The notes beneath the pieces were generated by a model, which did not search any database, was not told the DNA's origin, and saw only the letters and a program-made list of their open reading frames with translations. Position numbers and translations under genes: made by a program. Below, in pieces: positions 19,395 through 29,883 of a stretch of 64,000 bases of DNA; the stretch's first letter is position 1, and every line of letters starts with the position of its first letter. Source of the DNA: Ignavibacteria bacterium. GTDB taxonomy: Bacteria; Bacteroidota; Ignavibacteria; Tepidaquicellales; Tepidaquicellaceae. Location: NCBI GenBank assembly GCA_016710985.1, contig JADJTX010000006.1:124001-188000 (forward strand), written 5' to 3'.

Positions 19395-21299
19395 ATGAAA
19401 ACAAATATAAATCCGATAAAAGCGGTATTGTTCTTTACATTCTTTCTAACAATAACCATGATCAATTATTCATCTTCATCAGCTCAATTTCTAAATCCTG
19501 ACAGGAATCAGGCAAAACAAATTCCATTGGTATTTCATGCTCCGGGTTTACCGGGTCAATCATATTTTGATTTAAGCAAAATAAGCGGTTCAAGACCTGA
19601 CGTAGCAGTTACGTCAAATGCATATTATTCTACATTCAATCAACATATCAGAGACGGTCAATGGAACTCAAATAACGGCGATGGAAATTTTGGTGCTCCT
19701 ATACAGTTTATAAATGAAATGCCATCGTCTGATATAAACATATTCAAAGGGGCAGTCTTCACACAGCTAAGAGATCAAATTAAAAAGGACTTTGTAATAT
19801 TAAAGAGCAATCAATTACAGGTGCATTGGAACGAAAACAATACTATAACAGTCAGCAAACAAAACATTCCTGCAGGTTCCGGAAATTATATGACGAAAGG
19901 TTCATTTAATAGGGAGGATGATTTCGAAGATATTGCTGTCAGTACAGGATCTCATATAAAAGTATTTAAAAATCTTAGAAATGGTTATCTAGAAGCAACT
20001 CCCATAAGCGTATTCTCAATACCTGCTTCGAAATTTAAGATAGCACAAATTACAGATTTATCCGTAGATTATTTTCAACAAGACCCTATTGACAGAGCTG
20101 ATCTGGTGGTCTACACAGGAAGTACTGTGAGTGTTTACAAAAATACAAACCTCAACGGATTTGAATTCATTGCTTCATTTAGTGTAGGGTTTCAATTATC
20201 TGATATTGAACTCGCAGACTTAAATGATGACGGGTACAACGAATTGATAATCACAGGTATAAATGGTTTAGATCATTCAGTACAGGTCTATTCCAACAAT
20301 AACGGCTCATTAATTCTGAGTGCACCGGCATATTCAAATACATCACAAAGTCTTATTCCGCGAAATGCTCTGATAAATGTTGCTGATTTTAATGCAGACG
20401 GATATAATGATCTGCTGTTATGTGGGCATGAAGGTTTAACATCCATCTTCAGGAATAAACAGGATCATCAATATTTTAATAGTACTCCTGAACAGATCAG
20501 TTATCTTGAATATCCGTCAAGCTCAGTTTATCAGATCAAATCTATGGATATATATAATACAGGAGGCATAGCATTAGTTATGTCTTATCAGGCAACTTCC
20601 GGTTACAACCTAAAAGTTGTCAATGCAGTTAATACTAACATTGCTCCACCACCGCCTGTTGTGTCTTCAAGCAGTCAATTAGTAGGAAATTATGTCAGGC
20701 CAAAGATACAAATAAAAAATAATCGTGGCATACAGGATTTCCAAAAATATGAAATATATAAAGCTAAAGCATCTACAGGGTGGAATTTTACTTATATTGG
20801 CCAGACAACGGATAATTTTTTTATTGATAATACAGAATATATACAATACATAGGCGGAGGAAATCAGGTTGCCCCTCCTCCAAACTGTTACTACGCAGTG
20901 AAAACCGTAGATGCCTCAAATCAAAAGTCTATTTTATCCAAACAATTAGGATATAGAGTAGGGATTCCGGTATGTTTTGCATGTGCTGAAATGGACAATA
21001 CCCGTATTCTGGAAGAAACCCTGCAACTAAATGTGATACCGGAAAAATTCAGTTTAAGTAATTTTCCTAATCCTTTTAATCCAACAACGAAAATTTATTT
21101 TACCCTACCAAAAGAAGGAAATGTTAAAATTTCGGTGTACAACTCAACCGGTCAGCTTGTGAAAGAATTCAACGGGTTCAGGGCTTCGGGTTATCATACT
21201 GTTGAATTTGATGGAAGTGCGTTTTCAAGTGGTGTATATTTTTACAGAATCGAGACAAATGAATTTACAGAGACAAAGAGAATGATACTTGCTAAATAA
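19395..21299 (+). CDS. Secreted FG-GAP-like propeller protein with T9SS sorting domain
   Basis: I start at the ATG at 19395, not the upstream TTG at 19353, because it opens directly onto a signal peptide (MKTNINPIKAVLFFTFFLTI). The protein has 634 residues and the frame is intact, unusual for this part of the window. Blade motifs include DLNDDGYNE and DFNADGYND. A fibronectin-like stretch (about residues 420-530) precedes the T9SS type A domain NFPNPFNPTTKIYF...GVYFYRIETNEFTETKRM. It is predicted to be a cell-surface or released protein. It has no enzymatic motif. Confidence 0.85.
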   Translation: MKTNINPIKAVLFFTFFLTITMINYSSSSAQFLNPDRNQAKQIPLVFHAPGLPGQSYFDLSKISGSRPDVAVTSNAYYSTFNQHIRDGQWNSNNGDGNFGAPIQFINEMPSSDINIFKGAVFTQLRDQIKKDFVILKSNQLQVHWNENNTITVSKQNIPAGSGNYMTKGSFNREDDFEDIAVSTGSHIKVFKNLRNGYLEATPISVFSIPASKFKIAQITDLSVDYFQQDPIDRADLVVYTGSTVSVYKNTNLNGFEFIASFSVGFQLSDIELADLNDDGYNELIITGINGLDHSVQVYSNNNGSLILSAPAYSNTSQSLIPRNALINVADFNADGYNDLLLCGHEGLTSIFRNKQDHQYFNSTPEQISYLEYPSSSVYQIKSMDIYNTGGIALVMSYQATSGYNLKVVNAVNTNIAPPPPVVSSSSQLVGNYVRPKIQIKNNRGIQDFQKYEIYKAKASTGWNFTYIGQTTDNFFIDNTEYIQYIGGGNQVAPPPNCYYAVKTVDASNQKSILSKQLGYRVGIPVCFACAEMDNTRILEETLQLNVIPEKFSLSNFPNPFNPTTKIYFTLPKEGNVKISVYNSTGQLVKEFNGFRASGYHTVEFDGSAFSSGVYFYRIETNEFTETKRMILAK

Positions 21300-21616
21300 A
21301 AATATTATCAGAAATGATATTTTTAAATATTCTGTTTTTAAAAATAAGAGGGCGGGACTTATATTTGCGGGGCAAGCAAATGTCAAAATCAGAAATGATC
21401 TGAAACCGTCCTCTTAAAAATATAAATTATTTAGCCAATTTAGTAAAATTTAAATGAAGATTATCATGCAGATTGAATAGTTCATAAAGTATTTTTCTTG
21501 TTTGCATAATAAAAGATTGAAATTTAATGTTCTATTCAACTTTCAGGATTTCGAAAAAATGTCCTTTGGATTTTAATTAGAATTATTTTAATTTGTAATC
21601 AGTTTAATTAAAATTA
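21300..21616 (+). promoter_or_regulatory. Intergenic region with a hairpin and promoter copy 2
   Basis: AAGAGGGCGG (21346-21355) pairs with CCGTCCTCTT (21406-21415) with one mismatch, followed by an A/T-rich tail: a possible terminator or processing signal. The segment 21505-21595 is the second copy of the duplicated promoter region (see 17035-17127), with TTTG at 21565-21568, 19 bp, then TTAATTTG at 21588-21595. The next gene starts 22 bp later. Confidence 0.6.
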
Positions 21617-23769
21617 ATGAAAACACATTATACCATTCTCCATAAGAACACATTAATTCTCCGAACACAAATATTGTTATTTGTCCTGCTCACTGTATTT
21701 GTTTCAGCAAAGGCCTCTTATTCACAAAGCACATGGTTTTGGCAGCAGCCATTACCAACAGGAAATGAAATGCAAGGAATTTACTTCCCGACAGCACAGA
21801 CCGGTTTTACAACAGGCACATTAGGAACAATAGAAAAAACAACTGATGGAGGTGAAAGCTGGATTCAGCTCGTCTCGGGAGTAACAGTTAATTTATCGGG
21901 TGTTTTTTATGAATTTAAATACGGGTATTGTAACCGGGGATAGTGGAACCATAATTAGAACTTCAAATGGAGGAACAAACTGGAATAAAATTACAAGCCC
22001 GGCACAATATTTTCTTTACGATGTGATGTTTCCTTCAGACCTGATTGGTTATATTATTGGAAGCGGTGCTATGTTTAAATCTACAAACGGAGGGTTGAAC
22101 TGGCTTCAACTGACAAATTACGGAGGATTTAGAATTGATTTCATAAATGACTCATGTGGTGCAATAGGCGGAACTCAGAGACTTCAATATACAACAAATG
22201 GAGGAACTAACTGGATAAGTTCCGGAATAAGTTTCAATTTTCTTGACCAAGTGGTTGGTATTTCGCAAACAGATGCAAATACTATTATTGGCATTACAAA
22301 TATTTCAAGACGTGTTTTAAAAACTACCAATAAAGGTATAAACTGGGCTGAAATCCCCTTTGCAGCTACACAAGATGATATTCCCCGAGCTTCTTCTTTC
22401 ATAAATTCCAATACAGGATATATGGTGACAGACTTTGGGGAAATATTCAAATCTATAAATGGTGGTGTGAATTGGACCGTTGACGCAAGCTTTACAACAA
22501 ATTACTCAAGATTAGGTGTGTTTTGGGATGTGTGTACTTTCGATACGAATTTAGTTGCAGTGACTGGCGGCGGAGGGACAATTGTAAAAAGTACAAATGC
22601 AGGGACTAACTGGGATATTCAAGCCGGTAATTTAAGAACACTGAAAGGAAATTATTTTACCGATGAGAATACTGGTTACAGTGTCGGATACGAAGGCACA
22701 ATACTAAAAACAACAAATAAGGGATCTGACTGGATAACTCATAACAGTGGGATAAACAATCACTTAAACTCAGTATACTTTGTAAATCAAAATACAGGTT
22801 ACGCCGTCGGAGATACCGGTACAATAATAAAGACAACCAATGCCGGAGATAACTGGGTACTGCAATCAAGCGGAATAACAAATAACATAAACTCAGTTAC
22901 ATTTGTTGACGATAATTTCGGAATGGCAGCTGTTGACAGCGGAAAAATAGTAAAGACAACAAACGGAGGTTTAAACTGGCAACAGCAATATATTCTACCT
23001 GAGGCATATCAACTTTGTGGTATTGATTTTTTAAATTTGAATACCGGTATAGTAGTGGGACAAAGCGGAAGAATTTCCAAAACCACTGACGCTGGTACAA
23101 CGTGGACTGTACAAAATATTTCTACAAATACTTTAAATTCTGTTGAGTTTGCCGATTCTTTAAATTGTTACACAGTTGGAACTAATGGAGTAATATTTAA
23201 AACTACAAATCAGGGAATCAACTGGGTATTCCAGCTACAGCAATACAGAATTTTTAAATTCTGTAAAATTTCTTAATTCCAATAATGCTATAGCAGTTGG
23301 CAGGAACGGTTCAGTTATAAAAACTACTAACGGAGGATCAAACTGGATAACACAAATAAAAACTACAAATTATGAACTCTATTCAGTTGCAATATTAAAT
23401 CAGAATGAAGCCATTACATGCGGTAATTATGGAGTGATCTTAAAAACAGCAAATGCCGGATTGGTATTTACAAAAAATGAAGGTTCTTTAATAGCTGATA
23501 AATATAAAATTAATTCCGTTTACCCAAATCCATTCAATCCTGTTATAAAAATAAATTACTCTATTGTAAAAACCGCTGATGTTTCAATAAAGATCTTCGA
23601 TATTAAAGGTAGAGAAATCACAGAGCTTGTAAATTCTAAACAGTCAAATGGCAATTATGAAATAACTTTAGATGGAAACAGCAGAAACCTTTCTACCGGC
23701 ATCTATTTTGTTTCATTGCTTATAAACGGAAGTTTAATGGATTCTAAAAAAATCATTCTAATAAAATAA
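21617..23769 (+). pseudogene. Secreted YCF48-like propeller protein with T9SS sorting domain, frameshifted
   Basis: About 717 codons. The N-terminus up to about residue 37 is a signal peptide (ending SAKASYSQ). More than ten blades follow, each with a variant of KTTNGGxNW and a NTGYxVGxxGTIxKT turn, as in YCF48/BNR-repeat propellers. The C-terminus is a T9SS type A domain (VYPNPFNPVIKINY, ending KKIILIK). Frame changes occur near 21905 (T-run) and 23223-23232. YCF48 itself is a photosystem assembly factor, but the short repeat here is shared by many exported Bacteroidota proteins of unknown role, so no photosynthetic function is implied. Confidence 0.78.
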
Positions 23770-23791
23770 ATATTACTTTAAATAAAACAAT

Positions 23792-25494
23792 ATGAAAACA
23801 CTGATTTACATTCTTGCAACAGTAATTTTTTCCAATTCAATATGTTTTGCACAAATTCCTCAGGATTACCCATTTAAAACTTATCTGGATGAAGCTGGAA
23901 ATTTATATATGACCGGTGTTGAGAATGGTGATATTGTTACTTAAAATATCGCCCTGAAATCCGATATACAATGATCCCGAATGGTTTAAAATTTATGATA
24001 ATGCAGGATATGACAGAAGCTATGATTTAGCACTGGATCCTGCCGGTTTTGTATATGTTGCAGGTTACATCTTTAATAATGAAACAAACAGCAACGACCT
24101 TCTAATAATTAATAGAGACCTTACAACGGGAGGCGAAATCTGGACAAGAAAGTTCGGGAGCACTTTTGACGATAAAGCTTTCGGTGTTACGGTAGATGAG
24201 TTTAACAATATTTATATAACAGGTTATAAATCCGATAAATTTAATAACAAAAATTTAATTACACTAAAATATGGTCTGTCAGGAAATTTAATCGCACAAC
24301 ATGAATACAACAATTCGATTTATAAAGGAGATGATGTAGGAACCGATATTTTAGTTGACAGAGGATTTGTTTATGTTGTCGGACATACTTATCAGGGTGA
24401 ACGTTCTTTGAATGATCTAATCATGTTGACTTATACTAATGACAGCCTGAAAATTACAGACACAAACATCTATCGGAAATACAGTACAAAATGAAACTCC
24501 CACTTCATTCCTGTTTACTTATATGTCCGGAGACAGATTATCAAAGTCGAGAGTTGGTGTTACAAGTGTTACCGATAATATTAACTATCAAATTAAATCA
24601 GATTATTTAACTCTGTATTTTAACGGAGATCAGTACAATACATTAGCCTGGGAAAAAACATTTAATGGCACCGGAAATGGAAATGATATTGCAACTGATA
24701 TTTCAACTGATGGCTCAGGAAATCTTTACGTTACAGGTTACAGCAACAGAAGCGCAGCAAATCCTTATGACTTTGCAACCATTAAATATAACTATTCAAA
24801 TGGTTCTTACGGATGGAATGATACTGTAAAATATTTTAATTACGGAACTGCTACCGGCGAAGACAAAGCATCCTCAATAAAAACAAAGGGCAATAAAATC
24901 TATGTCAGCGGTACCAGCCAGAATGCTCCTAACGGCATATATACCATGATCTATGAACAAAACAATGGTGTGATAACCAATACATTGGAAAGAGTATTTT
25001 ATCCTTCGTTTAATAAGAGTGATGCTTACAGCACAATGAGTAAGGCTTCTAAAATTGAAATAGATTCAGCGGGAAATCTTATTGTAATTGCATTTGCATG
25101 GAATACTACAGTATCGAAATTTGCCGTGATAAAATACGACTCACTTGGGAATGTGATCTATATATTAGATGAAGATGAAATCGAATCAGATAATCTCAGT
25201 GATACTCGTATCTCAAATCAGGTTAAACCTGTTAAATATAATCTCAAACAAAACTTTCCAAATCCATTCAATCCGATTACTAAAATTTCATACAGTCTTT
25301 CAAAAGAAGGTAATGTTAGAATTTCCGTTTACAATACAACGGGTCAGTTATTAAAAGAGGTTGTTAATGAATACCTGATTTCCGGTGAACACTCAGTTGA
25401 ATTTGACGGCAGCGAATTTTCAAGCGGTGTTTATTTTTACAGAATTGAGTCAAATGATTATACTGAAACAAAAAGAATGATACTTACAAAATAA
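23792..25494 (+). pseudogene. Secreted SBBP-type propeller protein with T9SS sorting domain, frameshifted
   Basis: It starts at the ATG at 23792 with a signal peptide (MKTLIYILATVIFSNSICFA). The first frame stops at 23944, and the reading continues in shifted frames with breaks near 23941, 23965 and 24465. Blades carry SBBP-like units such as DISTDGSGNLYVTGY and DFATIKYN. The T9SS type A domain NFPNPFNPITKISY...GVYFYRIESNDYTETKRM ends at 25494. The gene lies 22 bp after the previous T9SS gene, so the two may be co-transcribed. No enzymatic motif is seen. Confidence 0.72.
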
Positions 25495-25792
25495 GATATA
25501 GATCAATACTTAATTTACAATAAATCATATTTCCAAAATAAAACCCCATGTTATGAAACTCGAAAATGAAATTTCAGAAACTAAGAAAGAGACAAGAAAT
25601 ATTAATAGGATACTTTATCAATCGACCTTTTCGGGAATATTTCCGAAAAAACCAAATATTGAATTGAATGGAAAAAAAGAAAATGAATCTTTTGATCAGT
25701 GTTATGAGAGTAAATATAAGATATTTAATATAAATCTGATCACGCAGTTTGACTAAAAGAATCAAAAATTAATCTAAAATTTTTTAAAGGAT
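25495..25792. other. AT-rich spacer between T9SS genes
   Basis: A small inverted repeat TTTTCGG...CCGAAAA lies at about 25628-25650. A 67-codon open frame at 25553-25756 has no ribosome binding site or recognisable features and I do not count it as a gene. Confidence 0.35.
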
Positions 25793-27040
25793 ATGAAAAA
25801 GATAATTTTAATATTAATAATTTTTCATTGTTCATTGAGTGATTCTGTAGCACAATGGGTCACACAATCTTCAGGTACAACAGCGAGTTTTAGGGATGTA
25901 GAATTCATCAATAGAAATACGGGCTGGGCTTGTGGTCATGGCGGGATAATTGTTAAAACAACCAATGGTGGTAAAAGCTGGGTGAATCAACCGAATCCGG
26001 CGGTAAATAAAATATTAAGCAGTATTTGCCCTGTAGATTCAAATGTTGTTTATTGTGTTGGTTGGTTTGAGACACTTTAAAAACTACAAATGGAGGGATT
26101 AACTGGACTGCCATCAGAAACGGCCTATAGGAATTCCAAGTAGCTATGATGCAGTTTTTATAAACGAAAATACAGGATGGTTTGCCGGGGATGCATTGTA
26201 TATAAAAAGAACAAATGATGGAGGTTTAACTTTTGATTCAACTTATATACACTGGAATTACTTTTCTGATTTTTATTTTAAAGACGCTAATACTGGATTG
26301 GTTTGTGCAGATGGTTCCGGAATATTTAAGACAACAAATGGAGGGATTAATTGGGAGAAGAAAGAAGTTCCAACAGGGTTTGGAATACCAAATTTTTATA
26401 AGATATCTGTTGTAAATAATCTTTTGGGCTGGGTAGTCGGAGTTGATAATAGAGTTTTTAAGACAACGGATTTCGGAGAAATATGGGACAGCATCGGATT
26501 TGTAAAGGAGCTGACGAGCCATACTGCATAAGATTTTCAAGTGAAAATACCGGATGGGTTGGAGGAACCTATGGAGAAATTTTTAAATCGACTAATGGAG
26601 GAAGTGATTGGAAAAAGGACAGCGCCGGAACAACCCCTGCCTTTATTTCAAGCTTTTATTCAAATAATGATTCTGCATGGTGGGGAGTAGGAGGAGGAGG
26701 TAAAATAATCTATACCGAAACATGTGGAACACCTGTTGGAATAAGTTTGATAAGTTCTGTTGTTCCGGAGAGTTTTAGTTTGAAACAAAATTATCCGAAT
26801 CCATTTAATCCTGAAACAAAAATTAATTATCAGATAAAAACTTCAGGTGAAGTAAAGCTGATAGTATATAATATTCTCGGAAAAGAAATCACAACACTTG
26901 TAAATGACCGCCAGCAACCCGGATCGTATCAGGTAACTTTTGATTCAGGAGAATATGATCTTACAAGCGGAATATATATATACAGTTTATTCATTAACAA
27001 CAGACTCATTGATACTAAAAAGATGAGTTTAATAAAGTAA
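25793..27040 (+). pseudogene. Secreted YCF48-like propeller protein with T9SS sorting domain, frameshifted
   Basis: About 416 codons, starting MKKIILILIIFHCSLSDSVA (signal peptide) after an AAAGG ribosome binding site. Blades show KTTNGGKSW, RTNDGG, KTTNGGINW, KTTDFGEIW and KSTNGGSDW. The C-terminal T9SS type A domain is NYPNPFNPETKINY, ending KKMSLIK. Frame breaks lie at about 26078 (missing T in ACACTTTAAAA), about 26125 and about 26500. It is a smaller relative of the gene at 21617. Predicted location is the cell surface or medium. Confidence 0.76.
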
Positions 27041-27060
27041 ATTTGAAAGGAGGTAAAAAA

Positions 27061-27108
27061 TTTCATTAGTAAATTCATTAGTCAAATCACTAATGAATCA
27101 CTAATGAA
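27061..27108. repeat. TTCATTAGT palindromic repeat
   Basis: Two TTCATTAGT words (27061-27081) are followed by two ACTAATGAA words (27089-27108), forming an almost perfect 20-bp hairpin. It sits 20 bp after the T9SS gene; GGAGGT at 27049-27054 precedes it but no gene follows. Confidence 0.6.
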
Positions 27109-27139
27109 TGACTATATCCCGATTATTCACAGAAATAAA

Positions 27140-27173
27140 AAGCCCCAAAACAGTATCGTTTAAGGGCTTTTTT
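27140..27173. terminator. Bidirectional terminator between T9SS gene and tRNA-Thr
   Basis: AAAAGCCC...GGGCTTTTTT forms a hairpin with a T-run on both strands, ending transcription of the forward T9SS gene and of the reverse-strand tRNA. Confidence 0.7.
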
Positions 27174-27174
27174 G

Positions 27175-27247
27175 AGCTGGCAGAGGGATTTGAACCCCCG
27201 ACCTGCTGATTACAAATCAGCTGCTCTACCAACTGAGCTATGCCAGC
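27175..27247 (-). tRNA. tRNA-Thr (anticodon TGT)
   Basis: 73 nt on the reverse strand with a complete cloverleaf. The acceptor is GCTGGCA/TGCCAGC, the D arm GCTC...GAGC, the anticodon arm GCTGA-TTTGTAA-TCAGC with anticodon TGT, and the T arm contains GGTTCAAATCC. CCA is not encoded. Its 3' 48 nt plus one flanking base are repeated exactly at 15291-15339, marking this gene as a probable integration site. Confidence 0.95.
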
Positions 27248-27300
27248 AAATAATTTAAGTCTGCAATATACTTTTTATTAAAATTTGTTTCAATCCAGTT

Positions 27301-29673
27301 TTAGTTTTTCTTTTTACGTACCTTCTGCTTTGCACCGTCATCGTAAAGCCTGATGATCTGACCAACCATGATCTTATCGCTTTTTAAATTGTTCCACTTC
27401 ATTAAATTCTGAATAGAAACATCTGTTGCTTCAGAAATGGAAGCAAGTGTTTCGCCTTTTTTTACTTTATATGTTTTTTTAACTCCTGATGTTTTTGTAT
27501 TTGTTTTTTTATCAGTTGCTGTGGATCCGGTCATTTTTAATTTCTGCCCGACCATTATTTTATCCGACTCAAGATCATTCCATTTTTTTAAATCATTTAC
27601 ACTTACTCCGTATTTGCCCGCGATCATTGAAAGATTATCACCTTCGGAAACGATGTAAGTACCTGAATTTGTATTCTTCTTATTTGATACTGTTTTTGTT
27701 TCGGGTTCATATGTCTGTGTCTGTTGAGGTGCTGCTTCGTCCTCTTCTTCATAATATTCAGTTTCTGAAGAAGTGCTGCTTACGTCAGGGCTTTCCGTTT
27801 CTGTTTCTGTAACACTTTCAGTAACTGTTACCTGCTCTGAATTCGTTGTGACAGTTTCGTTAACACTTTCCTTTACTTTGATCTGCTCAGAATTTCCGGT
27901 GATGGTTTCAGTTTCCTTTACCTTTACCTGCTCAGAATTGTCTGTGACTATATCTTCTGAACTTTCCTTTACTTCTATTTCTTTAATAACAGGTCTTGAT
28001 GTCGTTTCTTCTTTAGGTATAGTAGCTTCCTTTACGGTTATCGGATGTTGAACTGTTCCGGAATTATCAGTGGTAAGTTCTATTTCACCTTCGCTGTTTT
28101 TCTTGCCGTAAAGCTTTTTATAATTATCTTCAGTAAGATAAATGCTTAATTTTTCTTTTGCTTTCAGCTGTGATCCGTAAGATATATTATTCCAAATTCT
28201 GATGTCAGTTGGTCTTACATTATAATAGACTGCTATTGAGCTCAGTTGTTCCTTCTTTTTAAATTCATGCGAAACTTTTTTCTTACCGGAAGCGCTTCCT
28301 ATGGTTTTCAAATCTTCAGGCTCATAATTTTTCACTTTATAACCTACAAAAGCCACACTTCCGCTGTATCCCGAGACTTCATTGCCTGCAAACTCAGGGC
28401 TGTTGCTGTTATCAATGTCAGTTGCCCTTTTGTAGTTAGCGGCAAATTTGTCATAGCTCTTATGAGGGATCCGCAGCTGATAAGCCTCATCATATTCCGG
28501 AATGATATCACTTGTCAATTCAGGGTTTAGATCGCGGATAGTTTCAATATCTGTCTCACTAAGCTCAGCTACTTTCTGAAGAGTTATATTAGCTTTAATA
28601 TTTACTCTGTCAAAAGCCAATGGAGTACCATACTCAACTTCCTTAAATCCATATTCTTCGGGGTTTTGCAAAACATATGAAAGAGCAATGATCGAAGGAA
28701 CATAATTTTTTGTTTCTCCGGGAAGATATCCTCTGAGTGACCAGAAATCTTTTGAACCGCTTTTTCTTATCGCAGAATTTACTCTGCCGGGTCCGGCATT
28801 ATAAGCGCAGAAAGCGAGATACCAGTCATCAAATGTTTTGTAAAGATCCTTGAGAAGATTTGCAGCTGCATCGGTTGCTTTCTCAAAGTCTCTTCTGTCA
28901 TCAAGATATCCGTCACTGTACAAACCATCAGAGCGGCCGGTAGCCGGCATAAACTGCCAGAGTCCGACTGCGCCTGCACGCGATACAATGGTAGGATTAA
29001 GACCTGATTCCTGAACGGAAAGATAAACCAGTTCCTCCGGTGCATTATTCAGCTTTAATATCTTTCTCATTAATGGAAAATATTTACCGGACCGGTATAG
29101 ACACTTATCAACAAACATTCTTCCTCTGTCAGTATTTGAAAAGAATTCTATGTATTGTTCGACTGCAGAATTCATTACAAAAGGAACATCACTTCCTTTT
29201 GGCAGAGGTTCCCTGTCCATTGTTCTTTCTTCGACTCTCTCATACGCAACGGGCACTTTTTGAGCGTAAACGAACACAAGACTGTTCTGACTGATCTCCG
29301 GCTGTGTTATAAGGTAATCTTCAACAATGCTTTTTGTGAGCTCATTAAAATCCTGTTTCCAGAAATAATTTTCAGATTTGGAAATTAATTCATAGTTTAT
29401 TTCATTCAGATATCTAAGGGAAGATTCAAAAGATTCTTTTGCGTGTTCATTGTCTGAGGCTTCATTATAAGCGAGAGCTTTTCTGTACAGTGAAAATGAT
29501 TTTTGTAAGCTAATGTAAGTTGCTATTGAGTCCTTATCACGCTGTGTGAATTCAACTTCATCTTCAGAGCCACTGCAGCCGGTAAATGTCTGCGAAAATG
29601 AAATTAATAAGATCACACAACCCGCAATGTAAAAAAAACATTTCACCGTATTAAAAAAGAATTTGTTTTGCAT
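27301..29673 (-). CDS. mltD: MltD-like lytic murein transglycosylase with three LysM domains
   Basis: 790 residues, intact. A lipoprotein-like signal ends at C33 (FTGC). The SLT domain holds the catalytic Glu222 in SVQESGLNP, followed by GLWQFMPATG and FCAYNAGPGRV. It should cleave peptidoglycan glycan strands by anhydro formation in the periplasm. LysM modules lie at about 470-515, 675-718 and 740-785 (MKWNNLKSDKIMVGQ-type repeats). Between the first and second is a Thr/Glu/Val-rich low-complexity linker of about 100 residues with repeats of NSEQVKVKE. The gene converges on tRNA-Thr. Confidence 0.9.
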   Translation of the reverse strand: MQNKFFFNTVKCFFYIAGCVILLISFSQTFTGCSGSEDEVEFTQRDKDSIATYISLQKSFSLYRKALAYNEASDNEHAKESFESSLRYLNEINYELISKSENYFWKQDFNELTKSIVEDYLITQPEISQNSLVFVYAQKVPVAYERVEERTMDREPLPKGSDVPFVMNSAVEQYIEFFSNTDRGRMFVDKCLYRSGKYFPLMRKILKLNNAPEELVYLSVQESGLNPTIVSRAGAVGLWQFMPATGRSDGLYSDGYLDDRRDFEKATDAAANLLKDLYKTFDDWYLAFCAYNAGPGRVNSAIRKSGSKDFWSLRGYLPGETKNYVPSIIALSYVLQNPEEYGFKEVEYGTPLAFDRVNIKANITLQKVAELSETDIETIRDLNPELTSDIIPEYDEAYQLRIPHKSYDKFAANYKRATDIDNSNSPEFAGNEVSGYSGSVAFVGYKVKNYEPEDLKTIGSASGKKKVSHEFKKKEQLSSIAVYYNVRPTDIRIWNNISYGSQLKAKEKLSIYLTEDNYKKLYGKKNSEGEIELTTDNSGTVQHPITVKEATIPKEETTSRPVIKEIEVKESSEDIVTDNSEQVKVKETETITGNSEQIKVKESVNETVTTNSEQVTVTESVTETETESPDVSSTSSETEYYEEEDEAAPQQTQTYEPETKTVSNKKNTNSGTYIVSEGDNLSMIAGKYGVSVNDLKKWNDLESDKIMVGQKLKMTGSTATDKKTNTKTSGVKKTYKVKKGETLASISEATDVSIQNLMKWNNLKSDKIMVGQIIRLYDDGAKQKVRKKKN

Positions 29674-29883
29674 AATTCAATTTTTAAATTTCATAATAAT
29701 AAATAACTTAAATGTAATTAAGTAAAGTTATATTTTAGGGTAGTCTAAAATAGAAAAAGTTTATTAAAATTACAGTAAAGAACGAAAATGTCCGGGAAAT
29801 TTATTTTTTGCATCATCATCTGATTAATTCCCGGGTGAATTAAAAAAGTCCTTTTATAAAGTATCTTATACTAATCCAACTGA
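29674..29883. promoter_or_regulatory. Divergent promoter region of mltD and rluD-like genes
   Basis: About 210 bp, AT-rich. CCGGGAAATT (29791-29800) can pair with AATTCCCGGG (29835-29844) upstream of the pseudouridine synthase gene. I could not assign -33/-7 boxes with confidence. Confidence 0.35.

Noticed and set aside
21617..23769. Photosystem assembly factor Ycf48
   Set aside because: Only the short propeller repeat is shared. The signal peptide and T9SS domain point to an exported protein, with no photosynthesis genes nearby.
25553..25756. Possible 67-residue gene
   Set aside because: No ribosome site, no similarity to a known family and a competing ORF on the other strand.
15291..27247. 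Prophage or ICE
   Set aside because: No integrase, capsid, portal, conjugation or replication genes are visible, only the tRNA repeat footprint.
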